38,146 bases of DNA from positions 1 to 38,146 of the forward strand of contig JANWZT010000002.1 of the NCBI GenBank assembly GCA_025054515.1. The letters are read 5' to 3'. The notes below the pieces were generated by a model. That model saw only the letters and a list, made by a program, of their open reading frames with translations, was not told the DNA's origin and searched no databases. Within the stretch, counting starts at the first letter, position 1; every line of letters starts with the position of its first letter. Made by a program: the position numbers and the translations under genes. Below are positions 17,249 to 26,130 of this stretch, one piece after another. Origin of the DNA: Candidatus Caldarchaeum sp. Its GTDB lineage: Archaea; Thermoproteota; Nitrososphaeria_A; Caldarchaeales; Caldarchaeaceae.

Positions 17249-17312
17249 ATCAGACTGGAAGATCGTCCGCCTCGCACGCGGAAGGTCCGGGGTTCAAATC
17301 CCCGCCGGTCCA
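17239..17312 (+). tRNA. tRNA-Ala (anticodon CGC)
   Basis: Folded by eye: acceptor GGGCCGG/CCGGTCC, D-stem GATC/GATC, anticodon stem TCCGC/GCGGA with loop CTCGCAC, T-stem CGGGG/CCCCG with loop TTCAAAT, discriminator A. Confidence 0.96.
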
Positions 17313-17314
17313 AC

Positions 17315-18679
17315 TCATTCTGAGAAACGTCTCAGATAAGCGTTGATCCCGGGTTTTCGTTTGAGGCTTTCCTCAGTCATCTTACGGACTTTCCCGTAAA
17401 TCTTGGATTCGAAAAATGGTCTGTCGAATGCTCCGAAGCACCAGCTTATTCCGAGGTAGCTGTTGGGGTCGACGCCGTCGAGGCCGTATCTATCATTTAG
17501 GTAGACAGCATATTCGAACGCGGTTCGCGGATGCTCCGTCCATTCGATGATCTTTTTGCACCAGTACATGCGCATGTAGTTGTGGATTTTGCCGGTTCGG
17601 ACGAGCTCTGTCTGGGCGGCATTCCAGTATCTGTCGTGGGTTCGGGCTTTCTCCAGCTCCTTCAAGCTGTAAACATATTCACGTCGGTCCCCAACATGTG
17701 CTTCGAGAGTCTGTTTAGCCCATTCAGGAAGGCCGTCAAAAGTACCAAAACCCGGGTTGTAGACCGCGGCGTTGCGGGCCAACTCCCTCCAAACCACGAG
17801 CTCGTTGACAAGACTTTGTACATTCACGTCATCGAACCTGTAAACCCTGAAGACTTCACGCAACATTTGGACCGGGGAAATCATCCCCCACCTCAGATAA
17901 GGGCTCAGCTCCGAAGATGCTTCGACACCCGGGTCCGAACGGTTTTCGGCGTAAATCTTCAGCCTCTCCCCAACAAACAGGCTTAGTCGACGGAAAGCCT
18001 CGTCCTCTCCGCCGACAAAATAGTCGACCGGCTCCACCGTCAAGTCAACCTCCAAGCCCTTGACATAATCTTCGACGGATTCTTCGTCCCAACTCGGTAT
18101 GTCCAGCGACAGCGAAGAAATTTCAAGCCTTATGGTAGGGATGTCTTCGAGGAATTTTTCTAAGTTCTTCATTATTTTCGGCCTTATGGTTCGTGCGTAG
18201 GGCTCGGCCTTCTGGGAAACGACTTCGACGGGGACGACCACATCTCCTTCGACCATCGCAACTTCGGCCTCCGAATTTTCCACGACCGCGTCGATGAATT
18301 TTCTCTGGTGATTGAGGTAAGGCTTGTCGACAACCACGTAGGAAGCTTCTTTCAGCAACGGCAAGAAATCGTAGTTTTTGCGGACCACAAGCTTGACATT
18401 CCTTTTCCCGAGAGCGTCTCTCATTTTCAGTATGTTTTCTAGCATGAACCGGAACCTTCTCAGGTTGGGATGTGGTTTTTTCTCGATAACCGGAAAGATG
18501 ACAATTGCGGGTTTCTTCTGCTGGTTGGCCTTGTGTAAGGTGTATTCGAGGGCGTGGTTGTGATGTGTTCGATGCGATGCGTACATCACGTAGGCCACAA
18601 AATCTCCACGGCCGTCATCCGAAACATCCTTGAGAACACGAACCCGCTCAGGCCTCATCCAGCCCGGTGCGGCAGGCAT
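17315..18679 (-). CDS. phr: Class II CPD deoxyribodipyrimidine photolyase
   Basis: SELSPYLRWGMISP, YWNAAQTELVRTGKIHNYMRMYWCKKIIEW, DRYGLDGVDPNSYLGISWCFGAFDRPF. Confidence 0.92.
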   Translation of the reverse strand: MPAAPGWMRPERVRVLKDVSDDGRGDFVAYVMYASHRTHHNHALEYTLHKANQQKKPAIVIFPVIEKKPHPNLRRFRFMLENILKMRDALGKRNVKLVVRKNYDFLPLLKEASYVVVDKPYLNHQRKFIDAVVENSEAEVAMVEGDVVVPVEVVSQKAEPYARTIRPKIMKNLEKFLEDIPTIRLEISSLSLDIPSWDEESVEDYVKGLEVDLTVEPVDYFVGGEDEAFRRLSLFVGERLKIYAENRSDPGVEASSELSPYLRWGMISPVQMLREVFRVYRFDDVNVQSLVNELVVWRELARNAAVYNPGFGTFDGLPEWAKQTLEAHVGDRREYVYSLKELEKARTHDRYWNAAQTELVRTGKIHNYMRMYWCKKIIEWTEHPRTAFEYAVYLNDRYGLDGVDPNSYLGISWCFGAFDRPFFESKIYGKVRKMTEESLKRKPGINAYLRRFSE

Positions 18680-18728
18680 ATCACCGAAAAAAGAAGTCCG
18701 TCAAATAAACGCTACTTAGCGACGTAGA

Positions 18729-18803
18729 TGCTCCGGCCGGGATTTGAACCCGGGTCTGCGGCTCGAGAGGCCGCCATACTTGACCGGACTATACTACCGG
18801 AGC
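18729..18803 (-). tRNA. tRNA-Glu (anticodon CTC)
   Basis: Reverse complement GCTCCGG...GCGGC CTCTCGA GCCGC...CCCGGGTTCAAATCCCGG CCGGAGC A; full cloverleaf by eye. Confidence 0.95.
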
Positions 18804-18826
18804 CCATGAAATTGCCTGTTCAGCTG

Positions 18827-18836
18827 CTTTTAACTT
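18827..18836 (-). promoter_or_regulatory. Putative TATA box for tRNA-Glu, overlapping the GNAT gene 3' end
   Basis: agttaaaagc on the minus strand, 24-33 nt upstream of tRNA start 18803. Confidence 0.4.
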
Positions 18837-19306
18837 TCGCGTGCGTAGGTGCTGACTATTCCCCGGAACCCAAGGCGGCTATAAAATTCCACTGCTATCT
18901 CGTTAAGCGCCGGAAATTCCGCCGTAATAATATCGACTCGTTCTTTTAGAAGCTTTATCACGTAGTCCAGCATCGCCGCGCCCAGCTTCTTCCGACGATA
19001 TTCGGGCAGGAGATAAAACTCGACGATGTTCCCCTCTATCTTGGGCTCGTAGAAAAGTCTCTCCACCACGTCGGCCTTGATGAAGCCCACAACCCTACCG
19101 CCGTCTTCAGCCACCACGACCACCGAATCCGGCGAATTCAAAGCCCGTTGAAAATATTCCCTCGATTTTTCGACGATGTCTTCCCTCAGCTTGAAAAGCG
19201 GGTCAAACTCCTCGTTCAGCCTCTTCAGCCTTATGTTTAGCTCGATGAGTCTATCGATGTCTTTTTCGCTTGCCTTTCGGTAAACTATTCCGTTCATTTC
19301 AATCAA
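18830..19306 (-). CDS. GNAT-family N-acetyltransferase
   Basis: VVVVAEDGGRVVGFIKADV...IVEFYLLPEYRRKKLGAAMLDYVIKLLKE (acetyl-CoA binding motif A). Confidence 0.85.
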   Translation of the reverse strand: MIEMNGIVYRKASEKDIDRLIELNIRLKRLNEEFDPLFKLREDIVEKSREYFQRALNSPDSVVVVAEDGGRVVGFIKADVVERLFYEPKIEGNIVEFYLLPEYRRKKLGAAMLDYVIKLLKERVDIITAEFPALNEIAVEFYSRLGFRGIVSTYARES

Positions 19307-20621
19307 CCTTTGGAAGCGGTTTTATAAACCGTTGCTCCATCAAGGACATCAATATCTTTCGAGACCGCTGGATGATTTTCTTAGCCCGCACGAACTCCTC
19401 GTCGTAATGAAGCGGGTTTCGTGCAACGTTTTCAACCCTCGCCTGCTCGGCGACAGCAGCCGCAACATAGATGTAAACTTCCCATTCGTCCATGGTGGGG
19501 ATTATGTGGTCTGCGTTGAGCTTGTCCTCGGTCACGTAGTTGGCTAAAGCCTCGGCAGCCTTCAACATCATAGTGTCTGTGATAGTGCGAGCTCTAACGT
19601 CGAGGGCTCCGCGGAACACTGAAGGGAAGACAAGGCTGTTGTTAACTTGATTTGGGAAATCACTACGGCCTGTTGCGACAACCGCTGCTCCAGCCTCCTT
19701 CGCCTCCCAAGGCCACATCTCCGGAACCGGATTAGCCAGCAGGAAGGTGATGGGTTTATCAGCCATTTTCGCCACCCATTCTTTCTTGATCTTTCCCGGG
19801 CCGGGAGACGAAGCCGCAATAAGCACGTCCGCGCCTTCCAAAGCGTTCTCGGGCCCGCCGGTTACCTTGGCTCGGTTGGTCTTGAGGGCGAGCTCGTATT
19901 TCCACGGGTTGTGCAGCATCAGCTCGTCAATATCATCCCTCTCCGAATGGAGGATGCCCTTACTGTCGATTAGGATTAGTTTAGACATGTCCACGCCGGC
20001 TTTTTCAAAAATTCTCGCTGTCGCGATGTTTGACGCACCAGCTCCGAAAAGCACGATCGAAACCTTGTTCAGTTTTTTATCGACTAGCTTCAGCGCGTTG
20101 TAAAGTCCCGCCAGCGTGGCGGCCGCGGTTCCGAGTTGGTCGTCGTGCCAAACTGGGATGGACATTTCGCTCCGCAGCCTGTCGAGAATATAGAAACATT
20201 GGGGTGAAGAAATGTCTTCCAAGTTGATGCCGCCCAGCCCCGGCTCGAGCGTTTTAACTACTTCCACGAATTTCTCAGGGTCTGAAACGTTTAAACAGAT
20301 GGGGAAAGCGTCAACTCCGCCGAGGAATTTGAAGATGAGCGATTTTCCCTCCATCACCGGCAACGCGGCCTCGGGCCCTATGTTGCCGAGGCCGAGCACT
20401 CTTGAACCGTTGGTGACGACGGCTATGGTGTTCCACCGCCACGTATAGTCAAAACTGAGTTCTTTGTTCATGCTTATTGCCTTTGAAACGGCGGCGACTC
20501 CGGGGGTATACCATATGGAGAAATCTTCCAAAGACCTTACGGGAATTTTCGGTACAATTTCGAGCTTACCGCCGTAGTAGGGTGCCGATTTTACGGCTAA
20601 TTCGCTGCTTTTCTCTTTCAC
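19299..20621 (-). CDS. NAD(P)-dependent malic enzyme
   Basis: SIWYTPGVAAVSKAI, TNGSRVLGLGNIGPEAALPVMEGK, PVWHDDQLGTAA, VLFGAGASNIATAR, PNQVNNSLVFPSVFRGALD. Confidence 0.95.
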   Translation of the reverse strand: MKEKSSELAVKSAPYYGGKLEIVPKIPVRSLEDFSIWYTPGVAAVSKAISMNKELSFDYTWRWNTIAVVTNGSRVLGLGNIGPEAALPVMEGKSLIFKFLGGVDAFPICLNVSDPEKFVEVVKTLEPGLGGINLEDISSPQCFYILDRLRSEMSIPVWHDDQLGTAAATLAGLYNALKLVDKKLNKVSIVLFGAGASNIATARIFEKAGVDMSKLILIDSKGILHSERDDIDELMLHNPWKYELALKTNRAKVTGGPENALEGADVLIAASSPGPGKIKKEWVAKMADKPITFLLANPVPEMWPWEAKEAGAAVVATGRSDFPNQVNNSLVFPSVFRGALDVRARTITDTMMLKAAEALANYVTEDKLNADHIIPTMDEWEVYIYVAAAVAEQARVENVARNPLHYDEEFVRAKKIIQRSRKILMSLMEQRFIKPLPKVD

Positions 20622-20670
20622 GTTTCAGATACGTTAACCGAATTCATAAATCTTAATTAGGTTGGAAGAA

Positions 20671-20680
20671 GTATAAAAAT
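20671..20680 (+). promoter_or_regulatory. Putative TATA box for the EMO-etfBA operon
   Basis: gtataaaaat about 22-31 nt upstream of ATG 20702. Confidence 0.45.
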
Positions 20681-20701
20681 GAGATACAGTAACTTATACC
20701 G

Positions 20702-22720
20702 ATGGAGCCTGTCCGCGAAACCTACGGGTTGATGCCGGAAGGAACCGATGTTTTGATGTATCTTGTGCTGATTCCTTTTGCGTTGGTTTTTGTTTACGGC
20801 GTTTTCTATAGATTGCGTACGATAGGTGTCAGGAGCTTCCGCGAGCTTGTTTCAAACATCGTCTCGGGGTTGCCGGAGATGGCTCGGTATGGCCTGCTCC
20901 AGAGGAAGGTTGTGGGCGAAAAGCTTGCGGGAGCGATGCATCTTTTGATTTATTCGGGGATGATTGCGTTGTTCATCGGAACCACGCTGGTCTTCATCGA
21001 CTACGACATTCTCCGTCTTCTGGGATTGAGGATGCTACGGGGTGATTTTTACCTGCTGTACGAATTTGTTCTCGACGTCATGGGCCTAGCCCTACTTGGT
21101 GGGCTGTCGCTGCTGTTCTACAGACGTTTCATAAAGCATGAGGAAAGGCTTCGCAACAGGACTGAATATGCGATGGTTCTCGCTGGCTTGCTTTTTATCG
21201 GTGTGTCCGGCTACGTCCTCGAAGGCGTGAGGCTTGCTTTGGAGCCGAGGCCTTGGGGAGACTGGAGCTTCGTCGGCCAAAGCCTTTCGAAGGCCGTCTT
21301 CTCCTCTTTTCCAGCGCCTTTTCTCACGACCTTCTACCAAGGGATGTGGTGGAGCCACGCCGTCGTGGCCTTCGCCATGGTCGCCCTGCTACCATATTCA
21401 TCCCTCGGCCACCTCTTCTCCACACTACTCAACATCGCGGTCAATGCTCCGAAGCAGCTCCCGCTTGGAAAGATGAACACGCCGTTCCGCATCGACGAAC
21501 TCGACCCAACCGCTGAAATCAAACTCGGCTTCCGCACCATAGCGGAACTGAGCTGGATGCAGAAACTCGGCCTCGACGCATGCACCGACTGCGGAAGATG
21601 CGAAGCCGCCTGCCCTGCATACGCCGCCGGAACACCGCTTTCGCCACGGGACATCGTTCAAAAGCTCAAAAAAGCAATTTGGTCGGAGAACGGCGGAGAC
21701 AGGGATGTCTTTGCCTCCGGCCTCATCGACGAAGAGGAGGTGTGGGCTTGCACCACCTGCTCCGCCTGCATAGAAGCCTGCCCAGTTCTGATAAGGCCGA
21801 TGGACTACATCGTCGAAATGCGGAGGGCCTTGACTTTAGAGGGAAAACTCGACAAAAGAAAAACCGCGATGCTCACCAACCTGTCGAGATACGGCAACCC
21901 ATACGGTTTCGACCCGTCGGAGAAACAGAAGTTCTTCCAGGAACTCGCGGCGATGGGGGCGAAAACTTTGGACGAAAACCCAGACGCCGAATACGTCTAC
22001 TGGGTTGGATGCGCCTCGATATACGATTCCCGCGGCAGGGAAATCGCCAAAAATTTGGTCAAAATATTGGTTAAGGCGAATCTCTCTTTTGCCGTTTTGG
22101 GAGACGGTGAAACCTGCACCGGAGACCCTGCACGACGGATAGGTGAAGAAGGTCGTTTCCAGGAACTGGCCCTCCAAAACGTCGAAACATTCAAAACCCG
22201 TGGAATCCGGAAAATCATCGTCAACTGCCCCCACTGCTTCAACACCTTCAAAAAAGAATACAGAGATTTCGGGCTTCAGCTCGAAGTACTGCATCACAGT
22301 CAAATCATCGGAGAGCTGCTCCGAACGGGCCGCATCAAACCAGTCCGACCTTTGGCTGAAAAAATAACACTTCACGACTCCTGCTACGTCGGAAGAATCA
22401 ACGATGAATTCGATGCTCCGAGGCTTGCAGTCAAGTCGGCGGCAAGGCCCGGCGGGTTCGTTGAAATGAGGAGAGTCGGGCGTAATAGTTTCTGCTGTGG
22501 AGCGGGTGGTAGCACTTACTGGTATGAGGTGAAGCGCCGGGACCGTGAAAGCGTCATCCGGCTCCGCGAAGCTCTCGATACTGGAGCGGATGTTCTGGCT
22601 TTAGAATGTCCGTTCTGTATGCAGATGTTCGCCGACGCGGCGCGGATAACTGGGGCGGAGCAGAAGCTGAAGCTCAAAGACATCGCGGAAATTGTGGCGG
22701 AATCGCTGGAGCCGAGCTGA
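20702..22720 (+). CDS. Membrane Fe-S oxidoreductase (DsrM/NarI-like TM domain + HdrD-like CCG domains), EtfAB:quinone oxidoreductase (EMO/DUF224-type) candidate
   Basis: About 5-6 N-terminal TM helices with conserved-looking His (AMHLLIYSGM, WWSHAVVAF), two 4Fe-4S motifs CTDCGRCEAACP and CTTCSACIEACP, CCG-type motifs (CTGDPARR, CPHCF, DSCYVGR, FCCGAGG, CPFC). Followed by etfBA. Confidence 0.9.
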   Translation: MEPVRETYGLMPEGTDVLMYLVLIPFALVFVYGVFYRLRTIGVRSFRELVSNIVSGLPEMARYGLLQRKVVGEKLAGAMHLLIYSGMIALFIGTTLVFIDYDILRLLGLRMLRGDFYLLYEFVLDVMGLALLGGLSLLFYRRFIKHEERLRNRTEYAMVLAGLLFIGVSGYVLEGVRLALEPRPWGDWSFVGQSLSKAVFSSFPAPFLTTFYQGMWWSHAVVAFAMVALLPYSSLGHLFSTLLNIAVNAPKQLPLGKMNTPFRIDELDPTAEIKLGFRTIAELSWMQKLGLDACTDCGRCEAACPAYAAGTPLSPRDIVQKLKKAIWSENGGDRDVFASGLIDEEEVWACTTCSACIEACPVLIRPMDYIVEMRRALTLEGKLDKRKTAMLTNLSRYGNPYGFDPSEKQKFFQELAAMGAKTLDENPDAEYVYWVGCASIYDSRGREIAKNLVKILVKANLSFAVLGDGETCTGDPARRIGEEGRFQELALQNVETFKTRGIRKIIVNCPHCFNTFKKEYRDFGLQLEVLHHSQIIGELLRTGRIKPVRPLAEKITLHDSCYVGRINDEFDAPRLAVKSAARPGGFVEMRRVGRNSFCCGAGGSTYWYEVKRRDRESVIRLREALDTGADVLALECPFCMQMFADAARITGAEQKLKLKDIAEIVAESLEPS

Positions 22721-22773
22721 AGCTGGCTATAGTATTTATGGGGGGTTACCAGTCCTGTTCCGAGGAATCTGTC

Positions 22774-23559
22774 ATGCCTGACGTGGTTGTCTGCGTTAAA
22801 CAAACGGTCGACGTCTACCAGCTCAAACCTCATCCCGAAACCCTCGCTCCACAGATTGGACAAGCTCAGTGGAAGAACAGCGACTTCGACCTCAACGCCC
22901 TCGAAGAAGCCCTCAGGATACGGGAGAAACACGGCGGCAAAGTCTATGTCGTATCAGCCGGACACGACGTCAAACCGCTTCTCGTCCGGGAATGTTTGGC
23001 GATGGGAGCCGATGAAGCGTTCGTCCTTTCCGACCCATCCCTCGAAAAGGCCGACGGCTCAGCCACGGCCAAAGTTCTGTCATCAATCATCAAAGCGAAG
23101 ATTCCCAGATGGGATTTGATTCTCTGCGGCGAAGCTTCTCTGGACCAAAACAGCTACCAGACAGGGCCTCGGCTCGCGGAAATTTTCAACGTTCCTCATG
23201 TAAGCTACGTCACTAAGCTCGAAGTCGGAGGCGGCGGTATCAAAGCATGGAGAGCGGTTGAGGACGGGGTTGAAGTGGTTTCCTGCAACCTTCCCGCCGT
23301 CGTTACCGTCGGCCTCGAAATCAACACCCCCCGCCTTCCGAGCCTGCTAATGATTAGGGCGGCTCAGCGGAAGCCGTTGAACGAACTCAAGCTAAGCGAC
23401 GTGGGGTTGACGTCGAACGACGTGATGCCCAAAGCTGAAACGGTCGAAATCAAGGCCCTGAAAACCGAGCGGAAAAAACAAAAATTCGAAGGGAAGCCCG
23501 AAGAACTCGCTGAAAGACTTGCTGAACTCATAATCTCCAACGTAGGTGGACGAAGATGA
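22774..23559 (+). CDS. etfB: Electron transfer flavoprotein beta subunit
   Basis: MPDVVVCVKQTVDV, NSDFDLNALEEALRIREKHGGKVYVVSAG, CGEASLDQNSYQTGPRLAE. ATG at 22774 chosen over the ORF-track start 22606, which lies inside the preceding gene. Confidence 0.93.
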   Translation: MPDVVVCVKQTVDVYQLKPHPETLAPQIGQAQWKNSDFDLNALEEALRIREKHGGKVYVVSAGHDVKPLLVRECLAMGADEAFVLSDPSLEKADGSATAKVLSSIIKAKIPRWDLILCGEASLDQNSYQTGPRLAEIFNVPHVSYVTKLEVGGGGIKAWRAVEDGVEVVSCNLPAVVTVGLEINTPRLPSLLMIRAAQRKPLNELKLSDVGLTSNDVMPKAETVEIKALKTERKKQKFEGKPEELAERLAELIISNVGGRR

Positions 23560-24500
23560 AAGCGCTGGTTTTCGGGGAGAAGCCGGAGCAGACCGCGTCT
23601 TTGGCGGCATACCTGTCCAAATCAATCCAGCCCGAAACGACCTACGCCGCCGCCTTCACGGAATATTCTCCGACGGAGCTTGAGACGGTTGGGGGAGCTG
23701 GCGTAAAAAAAATCTATGTTCTCCCCGACAAAAACTGGCACGCTGGTCCGGCGTCGACGGCCCATGCGTTGTCTGAGCTGGCGAAGCAAAACGGAGTCGA
23801 CATCGTCGTCGTCTACGCTTCGAAGAAGGGTAACGAAATCGCGGCCCGAACCGCTCAGAGACTGGACGCCTCGTACGCGTCGGAAGTTATTTCGGTTGAA
23901 AGGTCTGGCGACGCGTTTCTCGTTAAGCGGCTGGTTTTGGGCGGAGGCTATGTCGCGTCCTTGCTGCTCAGACATAGGCCTTCGGTCGTTTCCATTAAGC
24001 CCGCCTCCGAAAATATCGTTCCCGGCGATAAGCCCGTTGTCGAGCGGCTCAACATCGTGAGCGACGCACCTGAAGTAAAGTTTCTCGAATCCATTAAGCC
24101 GGAAAAGGCACATGTTGATTTGGAGAAGGCTGGAGTTGTCGTTGCGGTTGGACGAGGGTTTAAGAAGAAAGAGGATTTGGCGATGGCTGAAGAGCTCGCC
24201 CGCATCATCGGAGCCGAAGTAGGCTGCAGCAGACCGATTTCGGGCGATTTGAAATGGCTTGAAGAAGAAAGACACATCGGGTTGTCGGGTAAAAGAGTGA
24301 GGCCGTCGCTCTACATCGCCCTCGGCATTTCCGGGCAGGTTCAGCACCTCGTCGGGATGCGCGACTCGAAAACAGTCATCGCTGTCAACACAGACCCCAA
24401 CGCGCCGATGGCTATTGAATCCGACTACTTCTTCGTCGCCGACCTCTACAAAATCCTGCCCATCACCATCGAAAGCCTGAAAAAGAAGCTGGTCAGCTGA
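23556..24500 (+). CDS. etfA: Electron transfer flavoprotein alpha subunit
   Basis: VVVAVGRGFKKKEDLAMAEELARIIGAEVGCSRPIS...LYIALGISGQVQHLVGMRDSKTVIAVNTDPNAPMAIESDYFFVADL. Confidence 0.96.
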   Translation: MKALVFGEKPEQTASLAAYLSKSIQPETTYAAAFTEYSPTELETVGGAGVKKIYVLPDKNWHAGPASTAHALSELAKQNGVDIVVVYASKKGNEIAARTAQRLDASYASEVISVERSGDAFLVKRLVLGGGYVASLLLRHRPSVVSIKPASENIVPGDKPVVERLNIVSDAPEVKFLESIKPEKAHVDLEKAGVVVAVGRGFKKKEDLAMAEELARIIGAEVGCSRPISGDLKWLEEERHIGLSGKRVRPSLYIALGISGQVQHLVGMRDSKTVIAVNTDPNAPMAIESDYFFVADLYKILPITIESLKKKLVS

Positions 24501-24503
24501 AAC

Positions 24504-25112
24504 ATGCGATATTCGACCGCGGTCTTCGCAAACTTTGGCCCAGGCGGCCGTAGAGGTTTAATTAAGATCAACAATAGACCGATGATAGAATATGTTCTCG
24601 AAGCTGTTCCAGACGATTCCGAGGAAATATTCATCCTGTCAGAGGCCGAAAGCAAAGAGTTGTACAGGGAATTAGCCCAACGCTATGACGCGAAGCTTGA
24701 CGAAACTGTCCCCGAGACGGTCGACATAAGGTTTCAGCTCGAGCCCTTCTTCCGGAAAACCGAATACGACGCGGTGCTCGCCCTGCCGTGCGACGCTCCT
24801 TTGCTGACCCGCGAAGTCACAAAATTTTTGACGGAAATTATTACGAAGTTTTCAGCCGGAATTCCGCGGCCTGTTTTCGACAAATCTGAGTTTGGCCTCG
24901 CCTCATACCGCGTAAATCCTTTCCTCGAGGCCATGAAGGAGCATCCCGCGATGAAGATGGCGGACCTGGTCAAACATGTGCACAACGTCCTCTATATCTC
25001 GGCTCAAAGCTTCCGAGTATTCGACGACAAGCTCCGTTTCTTGATGAGGGTGCAGAACCAGGCCGACGCCAGGAGGGTCGCGCACCTTCTCCAGTCTTTG
25101 GAAGAGACATGA
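24504..25112 (+). CDS. MobA-like NTP transferase (molybdopterin/cofactor nucleotidyltransferase family)
   Basis: N-terminal GPGGRRGLIKINNRPMIEYVLEAV resembles the nucleotidyltransferase loop; AVLALPCDAPLLTREVTKFL. Confidence 0.75.
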   Translation: MRYSTAVFANFGPGGRRGLIKINNRPMIEYVLEAVPDDSEEIFILSEAESKELYRELAQRYDAKLDETVPETVDIRFQLEPFFRKTEYDAVLALPCDAPLLTREVTKFLTEIITKFSAGIPRPVFDKSEFGLASYRVNPFLEAMKEHPAMKMADLVKHVHNVLYISAQSFRVFDDKLRFLMRVQNQADARRVAHLLQSLEET

Positions 25113-25115
25113 GAC

Positions 25116-26099
25116 ATGCTGCCCGTCGGCAAACTTCCCGAGAGGGTTCTGAAGAACATCGTGTTAAAGCGGGTCGGCGCGTTCAGGAAGGACGTAGTTG
25201 TCTGGCCGGGGTTCGGAGAAGACGCCGGAGCCGTCAAAACCCTCAGGGACGTTTACGTCTTCTCCATGGACCCTATCACTGGCTCGAAGAGTTTTATCGG
25301 ATGGCTTGCCGTCCACGCTTCAGCCAACGACGTCGCGGTTTCGGGAGGCCGTCCGGAATGGTTTTCATCGACCATCCTGTTGCCGAAGGGAACAGGCCCC
25401 GCCGACTTGAAGAAAATCGTCGCTCAGATCCATCGGGCTTGCAGGAAGCTGGGCGTCGCCGTCGTGACGGGCCATTCGGAGGTCGCTCCTTTCGTTTCCT
25501 CACCGATTGTGGTGGGCCACATGATGGGCCGTTTACTCGCCTCTAAACCAATCAAGAGCGCCGGAGCAAGGCCCGGCGACCAAATACTGATGGTTAAATC
25601 CGTTGCTTTGGAAGGGGCGGCCATAATTGCCACTGATTTCGCTGAAATTTTGAAGGCGAAAGGTTTCTCGGCTCGCGAACTGGTTCGGGCTTCTTCTTTC
25701 ATCATGAAGACGAGTGTGGTTGATGAGGCTTTGACGCTTGCAAAGACAGGTGTGCATTCCATGCATGACCCAACCGAAGGCGGGTTGGTCGGCGGCCTGT
25801 ATGAAATGGCTCAAGCCGCGGGAGTAGGGTTTGAAGTCGAGAGGTCGAAGGTGCTTGTTCATCCGTTGGTGGAAAAAATCTGCTCCAAGCTGGAAATCGA
25901 CCCCCTACGTCTCATCAGCTCCGGCACACTTATCGCGACAGCCCCCGAATTCGACCAAGCACTCGTCAAAAAACTCGGCGGAAAAATCATCGGAAAAATA
26001 GTTCCCCGCAGACACGGGATGAAAATCGTCGGAGCTGCTGTGGAGCAGGTTAAGGAGCCCGTGCAGGACGAGCTTTGGCGCCTCCTTTCGTCCAGCTAA
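25116..26099 (+). CDS. AIR synthase-related / HypE-like ATP-dependent enzyme
   Basis: DVVVWPGFGEDAGAV, VHASANDVAVSGGRPEWFSSTILLP, VVTGHSEVAP, GVHSMHDPTEGGLVGGLYEMA. Confidence 0.85.
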   Translation: MLPVGKLPERVLKNIVLKRVGAFRKDVVVWPGFGEDAGAVKTLRDVYVFSMDPITGSKSFIGWLAVHASANDVAVSGGRPEWFSSTILLPKGTGPADLKKIVAQIHRACRKLGVAVVTGHSEVAPFVSSPIVVGHMMGRLLASKPIKSAGARPGDQILMVKSVALEGAAIIATDFAEILKAKGFSARELVRASSFIMKTSVVDEALTLAKTGVHSMHDPTEGGLVGGLYEMAQAAGVGFEVERSKVLVHPLVEKICSKLEIDPLRLISSGTLIATAPEFDQALVKKLGGKIIGKIVPRRHGMKIVGAAVEQVKEPVQDELWRLLSSS

Positions 26100-26100
26100 C

Positions 26101-26108
26101 TATATATA
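26101..26108 (+). promoter_or_regulatory. Putative TATA box for the nitroreductase gene
   Basis: tatatata 23-30 nt before ATG 26131, immediately after the HypE-like stop codon. Confidence 0.5.
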
Positions 26109-26130
26109 CGGTGAGTCGCGGAAAAATTTC

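Noticed and set aside
18728-18949. 73-aa ORF MLRPGFEPGSAAREAAILDRTILPEPMK
   Set aside because: Typical spurious peptide from antisense translation of a tRNA (tRNA-Glu here).
22606-22773. N-terminal extension of the etfB ORF into the FeS oxidoreductase gene
   Set aside because: EtfB proteins begin at MPDVVVCVKQ; the extension is out-of-frame reading of the preceding CDS.
23622-24347. 241-aa minus-strand ORF antisense to etfA, and similar long antisense ORFs (21836-22375, 26596-27189, 31409-31984)
   Set aside because: All lie opposite strongly supported genes and lack domain signatures.
25116-26099. Hydrogenase maturation HypE proper
   Set aside because: Ends in LWRLLSSS without the C-terminal Cys needed for HypE thiocarbamate chemistry, and no hyp partners; called HypE-like/AIR-synthase-related only.
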